Shown piece by piece: positions 24,420-32,375 of a stretch of 37,722 nt of DNA (positions within the stretch are counted from its first letter, which is position 1; every line of letters starts with the position of its first letter). Source of the DNA: Spirulina sp. SIO3F2 (GTDB taxonomy: Bacteria > Cyanobacteriota > Cyanobacteriia > Cyanobacteriales > Spirulinaceae); the NCBI GenBank assembly GCA_010672165.1, contig JAAHHN010000044.1:1-37722 (forward strand). Reading direction: 5' to 3'. A program made the translations under genes and the position numbers. Under the pieces are notes generated by a model. That model did no database searches. It saw nothing but the letters and a program-made list of their open reading frames with translations, and was not told the DNA's origin.

Positions 24420-25307
24420 CTAACGACTCAACCACAACACGAGCGGCAGACTGACAAAACTCAACAGCGTTGAAAGAACGACCGTTCGAGAAACCTGGGT
24501 GCGATCGCCCCCTAATTCTGTCACCCAGATCAGCGCATTCACCGCCACAGGCATCGCCGATTGCAACGTCAGTACCTGCAAATCCAGACCCGTTAACCCT
24601 AAACCCCGGCCGATGAAATTCGCGGACAGGGGCGAAACCACCAGACGCAAAAATACGCCTAACAGTTCATCTCGCCCAAACCCCCATTCTGTGCGCGAGA
24701 GCTGAATGCCCAACATCAGCAGCGCCACCGGAATTGCGCCCCCTGCCAGCAGCGTCACAGCGCGACCGATGCCATCTGGCAGGGGGTAATTGGAGACCTG
24801 GAAGCTAATGCCCACGAGCGCCGCCCAAAACACGGGCAACCGCACACTGGTGTTCACCCCAGCTTTGAGCCCCGCCCCCTTGAGCAAAACCGGAAAGATG
24901 GTACTGGTCATAATGCTCGAACCAACTAGATACAGCCCCGCCCGTTCTAGACCTGGATCTCCAAGGGCAAAGAGGTTAAAGGGCAAGCCAATATTGCCTG
25001 CGTTGGCAAACAGCGTGATCGTAATCAGGCTTTTGCGACGCTCAGGGGGGAGTTGGAGGAGGTGACTGATACCCAGCACCACGCCATAGAGCAACACCAT
25101 GTTGAGGGCAAAGGCACTGAGGAAGGCGATCGCGTCTGACCAGGCGAGGGTGAGCTTCAGCCAGCTCTGGAGAATCAGAGCGGGGACGAGGCCATAGATG
25201 TTGATGCGGGCGAGTGTGGCGGTGTCGAAGTGGAGGGCACGGCCGAGGCTGAAGCCAATCAGAGCAATCAGGGCGATGGGGAAGACAGCGGAGAAGAGAA
25301 CAGACAT
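24420..25307 (-). CDS. AEC family transporter (auxin efflux carrier type)
   Basis: A 295-residue protein with about ten hydrophobic helices in two five-helix halves, as expected for the family. Recognisable segments: LARINIYGLVPALILQ, TLFANAGNIGLPFNLFALG (the conserved N-x-G-x-x-GLP crossover), and QSAMPVAVNALIWVTELGGD near the end. Bacterial members are permeases for organic acids or related compounds; the substrate cannot be deduced. It lies 29 bases downstream of the 25337-25852 gene on the same strand. Confidence 0.88.
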   Translation of the reverse strand: MSVLFSAVFPIALIALIGFSLGRALHFDTATLARINIYGLVPALILQSWLKLTLAWSDAIAFLSAFALNMVLLYGVVLGISHLLQLPPERRKSLITITLFANAGNIGLPFNLFALGDPGLERAGLYLVGSSIMTSTIFPVLLKGAGLKAGVNTSVRLPVFWAALVGISFQVSNYPLPDGIGRAVTLLAGGAIPVALLMLGIQLSRTEWGFGRDELLGVFLRLVVSPLSANFIGRGLGLTGLDLQVLTLQSAMPVAVNALIWVTELGGDRTQVSRTVVLSTLLSFVSLPLVLWLSR

Positions 25308-25336
25308 GGGCGATCGCCAAGAGATTGGGTCACGCT

Positions 25337-25852
25337 CTAGTTTAGATTGGGGTCGTTTGGCAACATGTTTATTTGATTATTGAGTAGCCAATCGTCAATA
25401 CATCTGTAAACGGCATTAATTTCTGATTGCGATCGCCCCTGTTGATGCATCCATTCTTCGAAAGGGTTCTCTCCTGCCAAGAGACGGCTGAGAAGTTCGT
25501 CAAATTGTGTGCCTGAGAGTCCACAAACAGCTAGCCATTCTGCTTGGGTCATAGGAATCACTTGATCTGCCATCAAACTTAATAGCTCACAGCGATTCCT
25601 TTGCACTAATTTTGACAAAAATTTGTTGACAGCTTTTTTGTGTTCTATTGAAAAACGTCGGACATTCATCTGACGATTAAGATGCTGCTGGACACGATGA
25701 ACTCCTCCAGTTGCCAACCAGCTTTTCAAATCATCGACAGAGCTACCTGCCCATTGAAAGCGATCTTCTGCCAGGAGTTGAATTGCGGTCTCAAAACTCT
25801 GTTCTAAGAATCCCTGCCAATCACCGAATTCTAATCTTTCGATTAATGACAT
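25337..25852 (-). CDS. Unknown helical protein
   Basis: I do not recognise this 171-residue protein. It is predicted mostly helical, with no signal peptide or membrane segment. The composition is Gln/Leu-rich with two Cys and several Trp. It sits directly upstream of the AEC transporter gene and may be co-transcribed with it. The ATG at 25850-25852 has no strong ribosome binding site. Confidence 0.6.
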   Translation of the reverse strand: MSLIERLEFGDWQGFLEQSFETAIQLLAEDRFQWAGSSVDDLKSWLATGGVHRVQQHLNRQMNVRRFSIEHKKAVNKFLSKLVQRNRCELLSLMADQVIPMTQAEWLAVCGLSGTQFDELLSRLLAGENPFEEWMHQQGRSQSEINAVYRCIDDWLLNNQINMLPNDPNLN

Positions 25853-26065
25853 TTTTTTAAGCTTTCATTTTTTTGAGTGCGATGGTAATTCCATACCATG
25901 ATTATAGATGTGTTGTTGATTAGTGCATTCGACAATTGCTGTAGGAGCGATTGCTTCGTGATTGGATAAAATTAGGCTGTGGTTCATTTATTCTATTCTC
26001 CAAGTTTTATAGTAAAAATGCATTGCTTCATTTTGGCTACATAACAGCACGGTGCAATCTGTTTC

Positions 26066-27331
26066 TTAAGACTTCAAAATCTTTGGCAACCAACGCCATG
26101 CCAAACTGCCGCACCCCACCCCACACAGCAGACTGATCACTAAAATCAACACCACATCAAACCCTTGTGACCACATTGATTTGGGTTCGACCTGGGGCTG
26201 CACAATCTGAGGGATGATTGCAATCCCCGTCAGCGTGGCACTACCGAGACCGACCGTTGCCGCGATCGCGGTTCGTTCTAGATGAAACTGCTGGCTAAAC
26301 TGCTCAATCTGCAACATCCCCTGCATAATTTGGATCGAATCTTCGAGCAACTGCAACCCCGGATTGAGTTGGACATAATCCTGCTTTAAGGGTCGGATAT
26401 AGCGCCGGATGGCAAAATTGCGAAACCGTTCCAGGAATTGGATTTGGGCATTGGCATCCAGTTTGGCCAGCAGACGATAGCGATCGCGGTATTGCTCTAG
26501 GGCACTTTCAAGCAAATGAATGTTTCTTACCAAACGGTTCAGACTCTCGGTGTAGCGAGAGAGCATCAGTAAACCCTGGCCGAGGGTTTGGGTGAGGGCT
26601 GCAAACTCAGGCTTCTCTTGCTCCAGATTAAAGCGTGCGGCTTGGTGCAGCGTGCGGATGGTGTGGTAGTCATCTAGCAATGTTGATTGGATAGCCCGAC
26701 TCTGCTGATACGCCCAAGTCGCTTGATGGCGATAGAGTCCCAGTGTTAATAGATGATGATAAAGGCGATCCAGGCGCTTGAGACCCGCCCCATAGTCAAA
26801 AATACAGATGTAGAGATGATAAACGGGCTTGGCATCTACGCTCGGCGGCGACCAGAGTTCATAACAGGTGGCATCTAAAATACGGCCATGACCGACTAAG
26901 TCTTCTTGCCAACTGAGCTGTTCGGAAACCCCGATCGCTTGGTAGCAATGCTCCGCTACCATTTGAACATCTTGATCCGGTTCAGCGAGACGCCCCACCG
27001 CCACCCAAGTTTCGCCTAAGGAGCCTGCTCCAATGGTATCCTTCTCCGCTACAAGGGTTTCTTTAATTTCCAACAGACAATTTAGAGACTTGGGATGATA
27101 GGTCCAGTGGGCATCATCGCTGCTATCCATGCCATTGATTTGCAGGGCATAAAAATCCCCCAGGATGCGCTGATAGCGATAGCCGTTGTAGGGTGCGGGC
27201 AACCGTCGGACTTGTTTATCGCCCCAGTCTTCTCGAATTGGATCGCGATCGCGCCCATCATAAAGCAGCAGGTTCAAGGCAGGGTAGATTAGCCAATCCG
27301 CCGTGTGGTTTTCGGCCAGGGTCATTTGCAT
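26066..27331 (-). CDS. Unknown protein with helical bundle and two C-terminal membrane segments
   Basis: I do not recognise this 421-residue protein. The N-terminal half (to about residue 200) is mixed alpha/beta with many Tyr and Trp, and resembles a ligand or effector domain without known motifs. Residues about 205-350 are strongly helical and probably a bundle or coiled coil. Two hydrophobic segments follow, about 358-374 (TAIAATVGLGSATLTGIAI) and 392-415 (VVLILVISLLCGVGCGSLAW). A coiled coil ahead of two C-terminal helices recalls the CorA layout, but the GMN motif of CorA is absent. A second in-frame ATG lies two codons downstream (27323-27325); neither has a clear ribosome binding site. 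Confidence 0.65.
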   Translation of the reverse strand: MQMTLAENHTADWLIYPALNLLLYDGRDRDPIREDWGDKQVRRLPAPYNGYRYQRILGDFYALQINGMDSSDDAHWTYHPKSLNCLLEIKETLVAEKDTIGAGSLGETWVAVGRLAEPDQDVQMVAEHCYQAIGVSEQLSWQEDLVGHGRILDATCYELWSPPSVDAKPVYHLYICIFDYGAGLKRLDRLYHHLLTLGLYRHQATWAYQQSRAIQSTLLDDYHTIRTLHQAARFNLEQEKPEFAALTQTLGQGLLMLSRYTESLNRLVRNIHLLESALEQYRDRYRLLAKLDANAQIQFLERFRNFAIRRYIRPLKQDYVQLNPGLQLLEDSIQIMQGMLQIEQFSQQFHLERTAIAATVGLGSATLTGIAIIPQIVQPQVEPKSMWSQGFDVVLILVISLLCGVGCGSLAWRWLPKILKS

Positions 27332-27452
27332 GGGAGCACCGCACCAGTCAGGTCATTTTTGACTCTTCGCGTGGTTGCAGTGCTCATCCGGATGGCTGGG
27401 AGGAAAGGGAGCGATAGTAATTCAGGAATTCGGTTGGAGTTGCCCCAGATCT

Positions 27453-27483
27453 AGAAAGGGAGGGTTTTCCACCCTCCCTTTCT
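27453..27483 (-). terminator. Hairpin terminator downstream of the CAP gene
   Basis: A perfect 12-bp stem, AGAAAGGGAGGG (27453-27464) with CCCTCCCTTTCT (27472-27483) and a 7-base loop, begins 25 bases after the stop codon at 27508. The T-run is weak, so termination is probable rather than certain. Confidence 0.65.
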
Positions 27484-27507
27484 CCAAATTTCAAAGTGAA
27501 CCTTAAA

Positions 27508-28080
27508 TTAGTAGGGTTTCTGCCCAACGTAGTTACCTGGCGGGTTGTAGTTACAAACCCAAATTTCCTGACGGCCATATTGGGGATGGTTCCCACCAAC
27601 CATGCCACAGCCGACTGCTGTGGTATCGCGCCAGACGATTTGGGTGTAATGACCACAAACCGCACTACAACTATTGTTGCGATAGTTGTAGTCTTTTTTC
27701 TCGCTGGCCCAGCTACCAACGACTTGAGTGGGGGTGTTCTCTTGACCCGCAGACCAGAAGAGGTTTTCGCCAATGTTATATTGCTGACGATCGCTGGCCG
27801 AGCGGTGCTGCATGGTAAAGCCATTGTTCGCTAAGTGCTCCGCCCAATCCTGCGCGATCGCTGCAATTTCTGGTGACCAGGCTAGGGGCGGTAAACCCAC
27901 TTCTGCTCGTACAGCATTGTGGGCTTCAAGAAATTCAGCTTGGTCAGCAGCACTGAAGGCTAACGGTTGGGGGGCAGGTTGTAACTGGGTGGGTTGCGCA
28001 TGAGTCGGTTGACCCAGGGAAACAGTCAGACCAGCAGCAATAGCGAGCATTGCCCCTCGCTTCAGATAATAATTCAGCAT
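27508..28080 (-). CDS. Secreted CAP-domain protein (SCP/PR-1-like)
   Basis: A 190-residue protein from the ATG at 28078-28080. A signal peptide (LKRGAMLAIAAGLTVSLG, cleavage after HAQ) is followed by a CAP domain with all four signatures: EAHNAVRAEVGLPPLAW, AEHLANNG, GHYTQIVWRDTTAVGCG and WVCNYNPPGNY. The cavity His and Glu residues are present. Bacterial CAP proteins are secreted; their activity is unsettled. An upstream ATG (28141-28143) would add 21 residues ahead of the signal peptide and is less likely. Confidence 0.9.
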   Translation of the reverse strand: MLNYYLKRGAMLAIAAGLTVSLGQPTHAQPTQLQPAPQPLAFSAADQAEFLEAHNAVRAEVGLPPLAWSPEIAAIAQDWAEHLANNGFTMQHRSASDRQQYNIGENLFWSAGQENTPTQVVGSWASEKKDYNYRNNSCSAVCGHYTQIVWRDTTAVGCGMVGGNHPQYGRQEIWVCNYNPPGNYVGQKPY

Positions 28081-28259
28081 TACTAATGTTCTCAAAACGA
28101 AACGTCTTGTCTTTCTGAAGGAAGATGCCGTCAGAAATGCCATCCCCTCATCACAACTCCGAATGAGGCCTAAAACGGAACCATTCCATCAGGTCTGAGT
28201 TGAGAATGGCTTAGGCTAATCTTAACTTAGCAATTGGCCAGCTTGATATACCGTTCCTA

Positions 28260-28823
28260 ATGCCCCTCTCTCCTTGGTCTCCTGATATTTTCGCTGTTGC
28301 TTGGGACTTTGCCACCCTGGCTCACGAAGGGCAAACCTACGGCAGTCACCAGCCTGGTGAACGAATTACTTATCTCAACCATTTAGGTAGCGTGGCGATG
28401 GAGGTGATGTGGGCGTTGACGCTGACGCCGGATGAATTTGATGGCAACTTAGCAGTGCAATGCGCCATCTTGCACGATGTGATTGAAGATACCGACTCTA
28501 CCTATGCAGATCTTGCTGCGCAATTTGGTGAAGCGGTGGCTAATGGCGTGCAAGCCTTGACCAAAGATGAGACGCTGCCGACCAAAACTGCACAAATGCA
28601 AGACTCTTTGCAGCGGATTCAGCAGCAACCCCGCGAGGTTTGGTTGGTTAAGTTGGGCGATCGCATTACCAATCTTGCCGAACCCCCTTATTACTGGAAA
28701 CTAGAGAAAAAACACGCCTATCGTGCTGAGGCGCAGATGATCTATCAAGCGCTGCACCCTGCCCATAGGGCTCTCGCCCAGCGTCTCCAGCACAAGATCC
28801 AGGCCTATGAACAGTATTTTTGA
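28260..28823 (+). CDS. Stand-alone HD-domain (p)ppGpp hydrolase type protein
   Basis: A 187-residue protein consisting of one RelA/SpoT-type HD domain: FATLAHEGQTYGSHQPGE, YLNHLGSVA (metal His), AILHDVIEDTDSTYADL (HD pair and ED) and VKLGDRITNLAEPP (last metal Asp). There is no synthetase, TGS or ACT domain, so the architecture is that of small alarmone hydrolases such as Mesh1. A Mn-dependent cytoplasmic hydrolase of ppGpp or a related nucleotide is likely, but substrate choice is inferred. It is divergent from the CAP gene. The start ATG at 28260 lacks a clear ribosome binding site. Confidence 0.87.
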   Translation: MPLSPWSPDIFAVAWDFATLAHEGQTYGSHQPGERITYLNHLGSVAMEVMWALTLTPDEFDGNLAVQCAILHDVIEDTDSTYADLAAQFGEAVANGVQALTKDETLPTKTAQMQDSLQRIQQQPREVWLVKLGDRITNLAEPPYYWKLEKKHAYRAEAQMIYQALHPAHRALAQRLQHKIQAYEQYF

Positions 28824-29132
28824 GGTCTGTCATCTCGCCAATCGCCCCAGGACACGTTTTAACCAGTAGCCAAATCCCGAATGGCACAAGTCCTTCTGTC
28901 GTGGGCTTGGGGCAAAGTTCAGAATCCTGAAAACCCTGATTTGCTGGGCATTGCCCACCCTACGAACAAACATTTAGACACTTTTGCCTACATCCCTTGT
29001 CCCCAAACCTCAAGACGCTCGACAGACTTGTTAAGCTGCGGTAATGTTTTTTTATATTTTATTTATAAAGTCATTCATCTGCTCTCAAGAGACAATCTTC
29101 AGAACGAAGCGTTCGACGGCACGGAAAGAAAC
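28824..29132. other. Spacer before the duplicated-repeat protein gene
   Basis: About 310 bases with no convincing gene, although the frame of the next gene is open upstream to 28881. The stretch 29040-29075 is AT-rich and could hold the promoter. No terminator was identified after the HD gene. Confidence 0.5.
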
Positions 29133-30128
29133 ATGGCACTCAAAGAAACAATGTATCGCTTGGCAATCGGAAGCTTGGTCTGGGGGGCAACCCTAACCGC
29201 AGGCAGCCTCGCCGCACAGGAACTTCCAGAACCCGCACCGGAAGGCGCCAACACAATAGAAGAACAGCCGACGCCTAGTTTGGACCTGGGTGCGCCGAAG
29301 GTACTCGAAGAAAGTGACAGCCTCTTGAGTTTTGGCGGTGGGGAACGGTTGATGGCACAAGGGGATGAAGCGCTCGCTGCCGAAGACTATGACCTTGCCT
29401 CGGATAAGTTTCAAGCGGCTCGTCAAGTTTTCAACCAACTCTCAAACTTTTATCAACAGCTCTCCGGCACCTTTTCTGGGATTAACAGCCGTCTGGCCGA
29501 TCAGCAGCGTCGTAATGCCTTGCGTTCCTCACAGCTCCGTGATCAAGCCACCTATAAGCTGGCGTTAGTCCACAAGGCTCAAGGTCAACCCGAACTATCG
29601 TTACCGCTCCTGGTTCAAGTTATTCGCTCCCAAAATCCCACGTCACCTCTGGGGCAAGCAGCGCATGAACAGTTGGTCTATCTCGGGTTGCTGGATAGCG
29701 AAATTTCCGAAATTCCTTTGCCATCGGAAGGCGCACCCAGTAACCTGCTGAGTATTCCGGGTGGTGAACAACTGATGGCGGACTCGGACGATGCAGTGGG
29801 TCAGGGGGATTATCCCCGCGCCAAGGAAAAGCTTCAGCAAGCTCGACAGGTCTTCAACCAGCTCTCGAACTTTCATCAGCAACTTGCCGATAGCTTTGCC
29901 GGGATTCGGCCGGAAATCGCCCGAGATCAACGGGATAAAGCCCGTGCTAGTGCAGAACTCCGCGATCGCGCCACCTATCAACTTGCCCTCGTGCATCGCG
30001 CTCAAGAGCAACCTGAGCTGTCTGTACCCTTGCTGATTCAGATTGTCCGCTCCCAAAATCCCACAAGCGGTTTGGGCAGACAAGCCTATCAACAACTGGT
30101 GGAACTGGGCTTTGTCGATCCGCGTTAA
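29133..30128 (+). CDS. Secreted protein with two tandem copies of a conserved cyanobacterial domain
   Basis: A 331-residue protein starting at the ATG at 29133, with GGAAAG six bases upstream. A signal peptide (YRLAIGSLVWGATLTAGSLA, cleavage near AAQ) precedes a Pro/Glu-rich linker. Two units follow, residues 64-188 and 205-331, each containing GGG/GGE-x-LM, QARQVFNQLSNF, LRDxATYxLALVH, QPELSxPLL and RSQNPTS. Each unit is mainly helical and TPR-like. Single-unit homologues occur in other cyanobacteria as I recall them; the function is unknown. Site of action is periplasm or cell surface. It precedes bolA and grxD on the same strand. Confidence 0.8.
   Translation: MALKETMYRLAIGSLVWGATLTAGSLAAQELPEPAPEGANTIEEQPTPSLDLGAPKVLEESDSLLSFGGGERLMAQGDEALAAEDYDLASDKFQAARQVFNQLSNFYQQLSGTFSGINSRLADQQRRNALRSSQLRDQATYKLALVHKAQGQPELSLPLLVQVIRSQNPTSPLGQAAHEQLVYLGLLDSEISEIPLPSEGAPSNLLSIPGGEQLMADSDDAVGQGDYPRAKEKLQQARQVFNQLSNFHQQLADSFAGIRPEIARDQRDKARASAELRDRATYQLALVHRAQEQPELSVPLLIQIVRSQNPTSGLGRQAYQQLVELGFVDPR
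29322..30128 (+). repeat. Internal coding duplication, two units of about 125 codons
   Basis: Unit 1 spans 29322-29696 and unit 2 spans 29745-30128. The protein-level similarity is high in the QARQVFNQLSNF and RSQNPTS segments, and the nucleotide sequence is also partly conserved, so the duplication happened within the gene. Confidence 0.85.
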
Positions 30129-30191
30129 CCCAGAAAGGGGAACCACTCGATACAATAAGGGTGTTTTGATCATTTACAGTCAATAGCAATA

Positions 30192-30428
30192 ATGGTAGAC
30201 CTCAAACAGGTTGAATCTCTTATTAAAGCTAAACTCCCTGACGCTCAGGTTACAGTTGAGGACTTGACAGGCGGCGGCGACCACTTGCAGGCCACTGTGA
30301 TTTCCGCAGCGTTTACGGATAAGTCGTTAGTCCAACAACACCAGTTGGTCTATGGGGCACTCCAGGCAGAGCTGGCCTCTGAGGCAATTCATGCATTAGC
30401 ACTGAAAACCTCTGCTCCCCAAAACTGA
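30192..30428 (+). CDS. bolA: BolA family protein
   Basis: A 78-residue protein of BolA length with the beta-alpha-beta core: [41 protein letters not shown], and the closing helix and strand with the invariant His in AIHALALKT. BolA proteins pair with CGFS glutaredoxins to hold a bridged [2Fe-2S] cluster, and the gene at 30539 is exactly such a glutaredoxin. It starts with the ATG at 30192, 63 bases after the preceding stop. Confidence 0.93.
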   Translation: MVDLKQVESLIKAKLPDAQVTVEDLTGGGDHLQATVISAAFTDKSLVQQHQLVYGALQAELASEAIHALALKTSAPQN

Positions 30429-30538
30429 ACCAATAGCGATTAACCTGCGTAACGTTTTAGACTCTGATCGCTAGTCAACAGTTACCAACTGATTTTTTTG
30501 GTATTTTTCCTTTTTGATGCTCCATTTCTAATCCCATC

Positions 30539-30862
30539 ATGACTCCAGAACTCAAACAGCGCATCGCGGATTTAATTGCCCAGGACAAAATTTTTGTCTT
30601 TATGAAAGGCGCGAAGCTAATGCCTCAATGTGGCTTTTCCAACACAGTTGTCCAAATTTTCAATACACTAGGCGTCTCTTATAGCACGTTCGATGTGCTC
30701 TCCGACCCTGAAATTCGCCAAGGCATCAAAGAATATTCCAGTTGGCCAACGATTCCCCAGGTTTATATCAATGGCAAGTTTATTGGTGGCTGCGACATTA
30801 TGATTGCGGAATATGAAAGTGGTGAGCTACAGCAGAAAGTTGAAGTTGCTCTCGCGTCTTAA
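30539..30862 (+). CDS. grxD: Monothiol CGFS glutaredoxin (Grx4 type)
   Basis: A 107-residue protein with the monothiol active site MPQCGFS (Cys 31), the cis-Pro loop [19 protein letters not shown] and the usual length of Grx4/ycf64-type proteins. It binds a [2Fe-2S] cluster with glutathione and works in iron-sulphur cluster delivery and iron sensing rather than disulphide reduction. It forms a likely functional pair with BolA, encoded 110 bases upstream. Confidence 0.96.
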   Translation: MTPELKQRIADLIAQDKIFVFMKGAKLMPQCGFSNTVVQIFNTLGVSYSTFDVLSDPEIRQGIKEYSSWPTIPQVYINGKFIGGCDIMIAEYESGELQQKVEVALAS

Positions 30863-30934
30863 TCCAAGCGCTTTGCACCACGATTGGGGTGGACGAAAAA
30901 AAAGCGAGGTGCCATAATCTGTTGATTTTTATCA

Positions 30935-30996
30935 GGCAGACGAGATGTCTACGCTACGGTCTTTCGTCCCATTCATCCGTAGCGTGGGCATCTTGC
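30935..30996. repeat. Inverted repeat, family 3, copy 2, after grxD
   Basis: AGATGTCTACGCTACGG (30943-30959) pairs with CCGTAGCGTGGGCATCT (30977-30993) in a 17-bp stem, using wobble pairs. The right arm matches 14630-14649 almost exactly. The element lies between grxD and the POTRA gene 3' end. Confidence 0.7.
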
Positions 30997-31020
30997 TATA
31001 ATCCCGCGTAAAATTTCATC

Positions 31021-31057
31021 AACCCCCATGATGGTCGTATTCACCATCATGGGGGTT
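31021..31057. terminator. Strong hairpin between grxD and the POTRA gene
   Basis: A perfect 15-bp stem, AACCCCCATGATGGT (31021-31035) with ACCATCATGGGGGTT (31043-31057), and a 7-base loop. Genes on both sides converge on it. T-runs are short on either strand, so it works as a bidirectional 3' end signal, most likely for the gene ending at 31074. Confidence 0.7.
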
Positions 31058-31073
31058 GAGTGCTTTTAGAGTC

Positions 31074-31802
31074 TTACTCTACTGAAGTGTTAATGATCTC
31101 AACTTGGAGAATTTGGCTTTGGGGATAAGCGCCAGGGACAAATTCAGTGTGAATAGAATCGATCAACGGATCATGCTCTAGCTGCTGTAGTACCGATTGC
31201 AGTTGATCCAAATGTAAGGGTTGAGCTGCTGAAGCGAGGCGATCGCAAATCTCAGCAGTATCGAGGCGATCGCTAGTCAAGGCGTGGGTAAGCTGGATTT
31301 TTTCGACGCCGCTTTCCAGGATCACAACCGTGAGTCGGTTTTTTTCATCGGGAATCTGAGCGGGAACCGCAGTCCAGGTATTCACATAGCCATTGTCTTG
31401 ATAGGTTTGCGCGATCTCTGCGGCGATCGCTTCTACATCCTGCCAACTGTAGGGCGTCGTGGCAATCGGGTGAACCGCTTGTTCCCGGAGTTGGCGATCG
31501 CTATAGATTTGATTGCCTACAAAGCGTATCCCTTTAACGGTTTCTATGGGGATGGTTGCTGAGTCGACGGAGGAACCGGGGTCCGGCAGATGGGCCCACA
31601 AATGCTCAGTGGCTGTACCAGCATCAAGCTGACAGTCATAGGTTAAAGGGGGTAAAGAAGGTAAATATTGGAGGTGAGAGGGGGTATCCAACAACGCGAG
31701 TGGGGTTTGGGCGGTGGCAATTTCCAGAGCCCAACCTGAGGGGCTACTCAGCAGTAATCCTAAAGCGCTGAGTACGCCAGTACGAATCATTGGTAGATGC
31801 AT
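31074..31802 (-). CDS. Secreted protein with POTRA domains and no beta-barrel
   Basis: A 242-residue protein. GGGAG 10 bases before the ATG at 31800-31802 fixes the start. A signal peptide (VLSALGLLLSSPSGWA) is followed by a linker, then a POTRA domain of the ShlB/FhaC type at about 85-163 (IETVKGIRFVGNQIYSDRQL, then QDNGYVNTWTAVPAQI and RLTVVILES) and a second POTRA-like unit at about 165-237 (DRLDTAEICDRLASAAQPLHL, IHTEFVPGAYPQSQILQVEI). In TpsB two-partner secretion proteins these precede a barrel of some 300-350 residues, which is missing here. It is either a stand-alone periplasmic POTRA protein or the remnant of a TpsB. The gene has an unusually long upstream region with a CRP-like site. 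Confidence 0.8.
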   Translation of the reverse strand: MHLPMIRTGVLSALGLLLSSPSGWALEIATAQTPLALLDTPSHLQYLPSLPPLTYDCQLDAGTATEHLWAHLPDPGSSVDSATIPIETVKGIRFVGNQIYSDRQLREQAVHPIATTPYSWQDVEAIAAEIAQTYQDNGYVNTWTAVPAQIPDEKNRLTVVILESGVEKIQLTHALTSDRLDTAEICDRLASAAQPLHLDQLQSVLQQLEHDPLIDSIHTEFVPGAYPQSQILQVEIINTSVE

Positions 31803-32163
31803 AAGTCTAGATCTCCCGCTTTGAAATCATAAATAGACTAGGGGATCAAGCAGACACGTACAGACGACGGTATTCCCAAGTGTAGGGTGAGGTGATTGAT
31901 GCTAAGTCCGAGTTGTGTATACCCCAAATGCGATGCCTGCTACAAGAGAGAATTAAAACCTCTCTGATCTAATGCTTTTTAGGGTTTACACGACAGTATT
32001 AGTACGAAACCACTAGGCCGTCGTTGTACACTTGATTTCAGGCCAATAAAAAATGGCAAACGCTAGTTCTTGGTTGTTCGTTAGAACACCCACAGAATGT
32101 TAGCGTGACTCTAGTATGACTAAGCTGTAACGTTACAGAGCTTCAGAAAAGTCAGATCTTTTC
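31803..32163 (-). promoter_or_regulatory. Long 5' region of the POTRA gene
   Basis: About 360 bases between the CRP-like site and the POTRA start codon contain no gene. A -10-like CATACT on the minus strand (32113-32118) lies about 56 bases from the CRP-site centre, compatible with class I activation and a start near 32106. That would give a leader of about 300 bases, or the transcript of a small RNA. Confidence 0.45.
32125..32138. promoter_or_regulatory. Perfect 14-bp palindrome between the CRP-like site and the putative -10
   Basis: CTGTAACGTTACAG is a perfect palindrome. Its position over the expected -35 region suggests an operator for a dimeric regulator. No regulator is assigned. Confidence 0.5.
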
Positions 32164-32179
32164 TGTGACAAAAGTCACA
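32164..32179. promoter_or_regulatory. CRP/SyCRP1-type binding site
   Basis: TGTGA-CAAAAG-TCACA is a perfect match to the cAMP receptor protein consensus TGTGA-N6-TCACA. The only gene start it can serve is on the minus strand, the POTRA gene at 31802, or an unannotated RNA between them; the WD40 gene end lies on the other side. Confidence 0.7.
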
Positions 32180-32248
32180 ATTTTTGGTTTTCCCGTGCTG
32201 AGTAGGGCTATCCGGATGTTTTTGAGACAGCTTGCGACATTTCTGATG

Positions 32249-32375
32249 AGGGCGTGTTGTCAGTTAGCATCCGCAGCCTGACGAAGGGATAGAGCGCCCG
32301 ACCCCAAAAAAGGGAAAAGAGGGCGGTCAGCCAGTCACAGCAAGAGTTTTAAGTCTAGCTGACGACAGCCCCTAG
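32249..32375. mobile_element. Small inverted-repeat element, family 2, copy 2, at the stop codon of the WD40 gene
   Basis: The ends are imperfect inverted repeats: left AGGGCGTGTTGTCAGTTAG, right (complement) AGGGGCTGTCGTCAGCTAG. It has the same orientation as copy 1 (9490-9621) and shares the core AGAGCGCCCGACCCC, the two internal stems and the terminal CAGCCCCTAG. The left boundary reads TGAG rather than CTAG, so it has diverged. The right CTAG (32372-32375) supplies the stop codon of the minus-strand WD40 gene. Confidence 0.68.

Noticed and set aside
27496-27834. 112-codon plus-strand frame opposite the CAP gene
   Set aside because: It is complementary to the conserved CAP motifs and unlike any known protein.
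28881-29132. N-terminal extension of the duplicated-repeat protein
   Set aside because: It would place more than 80 residues ahead of a typical signal peptide; the ATG at 29133 has a good ribosome binding site.
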